Shown here: positions 59,755 through 64,000 of the stretch, piece by piece | Numbering within the stretch: the stretch's first letter is position 1 | Layout: each line of letters starts with the position of its first letter | Origin: Methanothrix sp. | Lineage (GTDB): Archaea; Halobacteriota; Methanosarcinia; Methanotrichales; Methanotrichaceae | Assembly (NCBI GenBank): GCA_026394555.1 | Contig: JAPKXZ010000021.1 | Coordinates: forward strand, 1 to 64,000 | Length of the DNA stretch: 64,000 bases | Reading direction: 5' to 3' | Position numbers and translations under genes: made by a program | The notes under the pieces: model-generated | Database searches by the model: none | What the model saw: the letters and a program-made list of their open reading frames with translations, nothing else | What the model was told of the DNA's origin: nothing

Positions 59755-60246
59755 ATGTTCTCTCCAATTCAGGCTTTTTCCGTCCTCATGATGCCCTCGG
59801 CCAGTGAAACGCAGTCTGCCGATTTTTGGCTGGAGAAAGGAAATGAGCTAGGCAATAGCGGGCAGGGGGAAGAGGCGATCAAGGCATACGATCAAGCTCT
59901 TGGCATCGACAAGACCCTGATTGATGCCTGGAACAACAAGGGCCTGATCCTGGCCAGCCTGGAACACTTCCCTGAGGCCCTGCAGTGCTTCGAAGAGGTC
60001 CTCAAGCTCACACCAACGCATAAGCATGCTCTGAGCAACAAGGGCATGGTGCTGGCCCAGCAGAAAAAATATACGGAGGCGCTACGCTGCTTTGAGGCGG
60101 CCATTGCTGCGGACGCTTATTTTTCTGGAGCCTGGTACAACACGGCGCTGACCTTGCAGTGTCTGGGCCGGATAAAAGAGGCTGCGGCCGCCATGAAGAC
60201 CGCCGAGACCCTGGAAGGAGGGAGGGGCAGCTGCTGTAGACGGTGA
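59755..60246 (+). CDS. TPR-repeat protein
   Basis: The 163-residue protein contains three or four tetratricopeptide repeats (ADFWLEKGNELGNSGQGEEAIKAYDQALGID, LIDAWNNKGLILASLEHFPEALQCFEEVLKLTP, and so on), which bind partner proteins. The C-terminus ends GGRGSCCRR with two Cys. The start may be ATG 59755, 59788 or 59791; the later ones give a cleaner N-terminus. It is followed directly by repeat DNA. Confidence 0.8.
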   Translation: MFSPIQAFSVLMMPSASETQSADFWLEKGNELGNSGQGEEAIKAYDQALGIDKTLIDAWNNKGLILASLEHFPEALQCFEEVLKLTPTHKHALSNKGMVLAQQKKYTEALRCFEAAIAADAYFSGAWYNTALTLQCLGRIKEAAAAMKTAETLEGGRGSCCRR

Positions 60247-60265
60247 GTCATCTCCATCAAAAAGA

Positions 60266-60298
60266 TCTCGCGCGAAGCCGCGAAGGGCGCGAAGAAAT
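60266..60298. repeat. Dispersed GC-rich repeat (GCGAAG family)
   Basis: TCGCGCGAAGCCGCGAAGGG is the reverse complement of the unit at 45570-45602 and continues through GCGCGAAGAA. It lies just after the TPR gene stop, followed by more repeat DNA. Confidence 0.75.
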
Positions 60299-60430
60299 CA
60301 TCCATCTTTGGATCAGCCTAAGTTGGCACATCGTTTATGCAGCGACACCTTTGGATGCACCGAAGATTGTGGCACTTCGCTATTTCCAGTTGCTAACCTC
60401 AGGTTACTATGTTTTTCCAGTCGTTAGTTA

Positions 60431-60560
<130 letters not shown>

Positions 60561-60693
60561 GATTATTCGATTACCAACGCGAAACAGCGAGGAACCAAGA
60601 TTGTTGCACGGTGAGCTACCGCCGTATCACTCTTCAATTTTAACCACCCAAAGTGTTATCATCTGAAACCAATCAATTCGAGGTAAAGAGGAT

Positions 60694-61101
60694 ATGCAAA
60701 TGGAAAAGAAAATATTGGCCGCCATCTTGTCATTTCTAATTCCTGGCCTTGGCCATTTCTATTCTCGTCGGTGGGCTCGTGGGATAGTCGTCTTTTCTAT
60801 ATACTTTCTAATAGCAGGTATCATCTCGGAGTTTTCTATCCACCTTATCCCTAGTGACATCTCGGATTTTCCTTTTATTCATATCATAATTGGATTTGTC
60901 GTGGCATGGGATGCCTATAAAGTGGCCCCCAAGGGGCATCTTATGGCTTGGCAATCGATGTCATTACTTTCTTTCATCTTTTTTTTCCTTGCCCTGCTAT
61001 CTTTAAAATCAGATAACCTCATCTTTTTTTTGGTCTTCGTAATTGCAGGTCTATACACTGCTAGAATCGTGTATGAATATGCTCGAACACTACCTAATTA
61101 G
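60694..61101 (+). CDS. Small integral membrane protein (TM2/DUF5683-like)
   Basis: The 135-residue product has four predicted transmembrane helices. It opens with ILAAILSFLIPGLGHFYSRRWARGIVVF, the glycine/proline pattern seen in TM2-like and related small membrane proteins. ATG 60694 or 60700 is preceded by GAGGTAAAGAGG. Function is unknown. Base composition is more AT-rich than average for the window. Confidence 0.65.
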   Translation: MQMEKKILAAILSFLIPGLGHFYSRRWARGIVVFSIYFLIAGIISEFSIHLIPSDISDFPFIHIIIGFVVAWDAYKVAPKGHLMAWQSMSLLSFIFFFLALLSLKSDNLIFFLVFVIAGLYTARIVYEYARTLPN

Positions 61102-61183
61102 CATCCTGAATTTCATAAACGATTCAATTCCAGACCCACTCTTCAAAGTTGCCAATCGTTATGTGATCTAATGGTTGCATTTT

Positions 61184-61936
61184 TCACGCCTTCTTGCGCA
61201 CTTCGTTTTGGACTACTATTCGGCCTTCTCCTATCCGCCAGCGAATTCTCTTTATCAAACCGAGCAGGGTGCGCGCCTCTCTCTGTGTCAGCTCCGCCCT
61301 GCCCAAGATGCGGCGCAGCATGAGCAGGGTGAACTCTACCTTGTGCACAGGATAACTGACCTCAGCGAGAAGCCATCTGGTCTTCTCTTGCAGCAGGGCC
61401 AGACTCTCCCCGCTGGCCATCTCCACTTTGTTGTCGTCTACGTTCTCGGATTGGGACAGCTCGTAGAAGAGCACGGCAGCGGAATGAGAGAGGTTCATGA
61501 CCGGATAATCGCTGCTGGTGGGAATGGAGACCAGCATGTCGCAGAGGGCCAGCTCCTCGGAATTCAGGCCGCAGTCCTCTCTGCCCAGGAGCAGGGCCAC
61601 GGTTCCCTCTTTTCCCCTCAGCTTTTCCGCGAGCGTTGCCGGGGTGAAGCAGGGCACGCGTAGATGCAGACGCAGGTGATGCTGCGCCTCATCCAGCCTC
61701 TTTCCGGTAGTGCCCACCACCAGGTTTGCGCCCGCCAGGGCCTCCGGCAGGCTGGCATAGGTGCGGGCCATCTGCAGAACATCTCTGGCGTGCGACGCCA
61801 TGGCCGATCCAAAGTCCTCGATCTTGCAGGGATTGACCAGCACCAGATCATGAAAGCCGAAGTTCTTCATGGCTCTGGCCACGGAGCCCACATTGCCCTC
61901 GTAAAGGGGCTCCACCAGGACGACGCGTAGGTTCAT
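61184..61936 (-). CDS. SPOUT-class RNA 2'-O-methyltransferase (TrmJ-like)
   Basis: The 250-residue protein has the SPOUT/SpoU signatures LVEPLYEGNVGSVARAMKNFG, LLLGREDCGLNSEEL and IPTSSDYPVMNLSHSAAVLFYEL with a knotted SAM-binding C-terminus. TrmJ in archaea methylates the 2'-OH of C32 in tRNA. I use ATG 61936; the track's longer version reads into rtcB. It follows rtcB by 13 nt. Confidence 0.88.
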   Translation of the reverse strand: MNLRVVLVEPLYEGNVGSVARAMKNFGFHDLVLVNPCKIEDFGSAMASHARDVLQMARTYASLPEALAGANLVVGTTGKRLDEAQHHLRLHLRVPCFTPATLAEKLRGKEGTVALLLGREDCGLNSEELALCDMLVSIPTSSDYPVMNLSHSAAVLFYELSQSENVDDNKVEMASGESLALLQEKTRWLLAEVSYPVHKVEFTLLMLRRILGRAELTQREARTLLGLIKRIRWRIGEGRIVVQNEVRKKA

Positions 61937-61949
61937 CGATTCTATCCTC

Positions 61950-63377
61950 TTATCCCTTGGACACACCCAGCGGCACCAGCCTGGCCACCTTGGTGGCGAT
62001 GCCCAGATTATGCACCACGTCCACCACATCTCCGGAGGGCTTGTAGACCTGAGGAGCCTCCTCGGCCAGCATGCTGGGGCTGGTGGCTTTGACCACGATG
62101 CCGTCTCTGTTCAGTGCGGCCTTCACATTCTGACCGGTGAACAGCTTGAGGGCCTGGCTTCTGCTCATGACCCGGCCCGCGCCGTGGCAGGCGGAGCCGA
62201 AGGTGAGGTCCAGGGCCCGGTCGTTGCCGCAAAGAACGTAAGAGGAGGTTCCCATGCTGCCCGGTATGAGTACGGGCTGGCCTATGCCCTGGTAAGCCAC
62301 CTGCACTTCACTCCTGCTGGGGCCGAAGGCCCGCGTGGCCCCTTTGCGATGAACATAAAGCCGCTCGCGTTTTCCGTCCACCTGGTGCTCCTCGATCTTG
62401 GCCACGTTGTGGGCCACGTCATAGACCAGATCCAGCTTTGAGCCGGGGAAGTATCTCTCGAAGACCTCTCGCGTCCAGTGGGCGATGATATGCCGATTGG
62501 CCCAGGCGTAGTTGGCGGCACAGACCATGGCTCCGAAGTAATTGTCGGCCTCGGGCGAGCCCAGGGGCGCGCAGGCCAGTTGCTTGTCGGGAATGTCGAT
62601 GTTGTACTTTTTCACGGCCCGTGTTAGAACCTCCAGATGATCGGTGCAGATCTGATGGCCGGCTCCCCGCGAACCGCAGTGGATCATAACCGTAATCTGG
62701 CCCTTGAAAAGGCCGAATTTTTTGGCCACTGGCTCATCATAGATCTCCTCCACCCTCTGTATCTCCAGGAAGTGGTTGCCGCTGCCCAGTGTTCCCAGCT
62801 GGGGCCGGCCACGCTTGCGCGCCCTCACGCTCACCTGGGCCTGGTCGGCTCCCGGCATGTGTCCGCTCTCCTCGCAGTGGGAGAGGTCGGCCTCAACGCC
62901 GTAGCCCTCCTCCACGGCCCATTGGGAGCCGTTGGTGAAAACCTCGGTCAGTTGCTGGTCGCTGACATGCAACCGGCCCGTGGCTCCCAGGCCGGAGGGG
63001 ATGGCCTCGAAGAGAGCATCGATGAGGGTATTGATACGCGGCTGCACGTTCGTTGCCTGTAGATCGGTGCGTAGCAGTCGCACGCCGCAGTTGATATCAA
63101 AGCCTACTCCTCCAGGGCTGATGATACCATCCTCCTCGCGAAAGGCAGCCACGCCGCCGATGGGAAAGCCGTAGCCCAGATGGGCATCGGGCATAGCCAT
63201 GGAGTAGTTGACAATGCCGGGCAGGTTGGCAACGTTGGCCACCTGATCGATTGTTCCCGACTCCACCATATCCCGCAATGCCGCGGAGACAAAAATTCGT
63301 CCAGGCACGCGCATGCCTGGTCGGTAGCCGATGGGCACCTCGTAAGTATTATCATTGATCTTGCTGATCTCTGCCAT
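61950..63377 (-). CDS. rtcB: RNA-splicing ligase RtcB
   Basis: The 475-residue ligase (from ATG 63377) has GMRVPGRIFVSAALRDMVESGTIDQVANVANLPGIV, MPDAHLGYGFPIGGVAAF, GGVGFDINCGVRLLRT with the metal-binding Cys, MIHCGSRGAGHQICTD, YVHRKGATRAFGPSRSE and HGAGRVMSRSQA, the last carrying the guanylylated His. It joins tRNA exon halves using GTP and Mn2+. No intein is present. It lies two bases after archease, its activating partner. Confidence 0.96.
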   Translation of the reverse strand: MAEISKINDNTYEVPIGYRPGMRVPGRIFVSAALRDMVESGTIDQVANVANLPGIVNYSMAMPDAHLGYGFPIGGVAAFREEDGIISPGGVGFDINCGVRLLRTDLQATNVQPRINTLIDALFEAIPSGLGATGRLHVSDQQLTEVFTNGSQWAVEEGYGVEADLSHCEESGHMPGADQAQVSVRARKRGRPQLGTLGSGNHFLEIQRVEEIYDEPVAKKFGLFKGQITVMIHCGSRGAGHQICTDHLEVLTRAVKKYNIDIPDKQLACAPLGSPEADNYFGAMVCAANYAWANRHIIAHWTREVFERYFPGSKLDLVYDVAHNVAKIEEHQVDGKRERLYVHRKGATRAFGPSRSEVQVAYQGIGQPVLIPGSMGTSSYVLCGNDRALDLTFGSACHGAGRVMSRSQALKLFTGQNVKAALNRDGIVVKATSPSMLAEEAPQVYKPSGDVVDVVHNLGIATKVARLVPLGVSKG

Positions 63378-63379
63378 AA

Positions 63380-63805
63380 TCACACGTCCAAAATAACCTG
63401 AATGCACCACACCTCATTCTTCTTGATGCCAAACTTGTGCCGGGTGATGGCCTTGACCTCATTCTCGAAGGCATGTCTCTCTAGGTCAATCCTCTCCCCG
63501 CCAATCTCTGCCAAAAGCCGCATAGATTCAGTCCCATCTTGCTCTAGATTGACGGAAAAGGTGGCGAAGACAGCCGATTCCGTCTCGAAGAGGAAGACAA
63601 TCTCACAGAGCCATTGGTAGGCCAGATCCTCCAGATCAAAGGCCTTCAGCTCCACCTTCCAGGTCTCTTTGACGACGATGGTTGCAGGTTCCACCATGGA
63701 TTTGAAGAGGGCGGCAGCGGCATTGGAAAGCATCTCTGCCGGCGTTTTTCCGTAGGCTCGAAACTTTATGTCGGCGGTGTGCTCCAGGTACTCGAAGGGA
63801 ATCAT
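63380..63805 (-). CDS. Archease (RtcB activator)
   Basis: The 141-residue protein begins PFEYLEHTADIKFRAYGKTPAEMLSNAAAALFKSMVEP and ends with HKFGIKKNEVWCIQVILDV, both typical of archease. It binds metal through an acidic site and speeds RtcB guanylylation and multiple turnover. It is the first gene of the archease, rtcB and trmJ-like operon. Confidence 0.94.
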   Translation of the reverse strand: MIPFEYLEHTADIKFRAYGKTPAEMLSNAAAALFKSMVEPATIVVKETWKVELKAFDLEDLAYQWLCEIVFLFETESAVFATFSVNLEQDGTESMRLLAEIGGERIDLERHAFENEVKAITRHKFGIKKNEVWCIQVILDV

Positions 63806-63916
63806 CTACCTATTAATGGGGGCCGCCTGGCATTAAAGCATTCGCAAAAGAAGAAAGGTGCCTGAGCCTGGTGCGGCTTACCAGGGGCGTCTCTTCGCCG
63901 TCTTCAAGATGAATTT

Positions 63917-64000
63917 TTATTTAAACCTTTTTATAAACGACTTGTCAATCCAGCTCTTCAGCGAGTAGATCAGTCGGGTAGGCACGCCGATGCAGGTCTT
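63917..64000 (-). CDS. C-terminal end of an unidentified protein (cut by window edge)
   Basis: The minus-strand frame entering from the right edge is open for 27 codons and ends at TAA (63917-63919). It reads TCIGVPTRLIYSLKSWIDKSFIKRFK, a basic C-terminus that looks protein-like. It is too short to identify and could be chance. Confidence 0.3.
   Translation of the reverse strand, partial: KTCIGVPTRLIYSLKSWIDKSFIKRFK

Overview
The window looks like the chromosome of an aceticlastic methanogen of the Methanosarcinales group, most likely Methanothrix (Methanosaeta) or a close relative. The evidence is a complete methyl-coenzyme M reductase operon (mcrBDGA), the methanogen chromosomal protein MC1, a CooC-type maturation ATPase for CO dehydrogenase, and archaeal-only information genes: EF-2, EF-1alpha, S10, SRP19, PAN, aMBF1, archaeal ProRS, aTrm5, RtcB/archease and archaeal riboflavin synthase. 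Genes are densely packed on both strands. Many are joined by 4-nt ATGA overlaps. Starts often follow a GGTGA or GGAGG ribosome-binding site, and TATA boxes of the CTTTATA/TTTAAA type can be seen. The genus is inferred from gene content only; I could not run a search.

Layout. 0-2.3 kb: the tail of a transposase-like frame, two tandem secreted paralogues with duplicated promoters, and a PAC2-family protein. 2.3-7.5 kb (minus): an AMP phosphorylase, deacetylase-like and DUF89 cluster, then a nucleotidyltransferase, Sua5 and aMBF1 operon. 7.6-15.1 kb: PAN, Trm5, a two-gene membrane Cas4-like nuclease, a degenerate staphylococcal-nuclease-fold protein, ProS with a SpoIIM-like protein, a LysE exporter and tRNA-Ala(GGC). 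15.4-20 kb: secreted and hypothetical proteins, a beta-CASP RNA nuclease, a DUF2278 protein with a lamin-tail-like end, and MC1. 20-26.4 kb: NifB, then SRP19, PHP phosphoesterase, DUF2209-like, HflX and UPF0280, followed by a SPASM radical SAM enzyme and a DOMON lipoprotein. 26.5-31 kb: mcr operon. 31.2-35.4 kb: an internally deleted IS200/IS605 element touching the topA promoter, topA, a RelE-type toxin-antitoxin pair, a gene fragment lacking its 5' end, and inverted repeats. 35.4-45.5 kb: a large PAS hybrid kinase, a secreted protein, ribC behind an AT-rich XcyI-like restriction-modification pair, a secreted C45-type Ntn hydrolase, and class II ribonucleotide reductase. 45.6-53 kb: CooC, PurM, aspartate kinase, EF-2, EF-1alpha, S10 and tRNA-Arg(CCG). 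53-64 kb: a gene-poor stretch, a Dabb protein, U32 peptidase with a HAD nucleotidase, a bactofilin-like membrane protein, DUF166, TPR, repeat clusters, and archease, RtcB and TrmJ.

How the genes fit together. Most of the window is core metabolism: the last step of methanogenesis, nucleotide synthesis and salvage, translation and tRNA modification, protein turnover and export. Accessory signal is concentrated in a few places: the split Cas4-like nuclease at 10.4-11.3 kb, the transposon remnant at 31.2-31.7 kb, the restriction-modification island at 39.9-41.8 kb, the non-coding stretch at 53.4-54.1 kb, and two families of dispersed GC-rich repeats at 12.1, 35.2, 45.6 and 60.3-60.6 kb. I see no CRISPR array, prophage or large undescribed defence island. 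The best candidates for something new are the two-gene membrane nuclease and the deleted transposon that keeps a hairpin-bearing 3' end.
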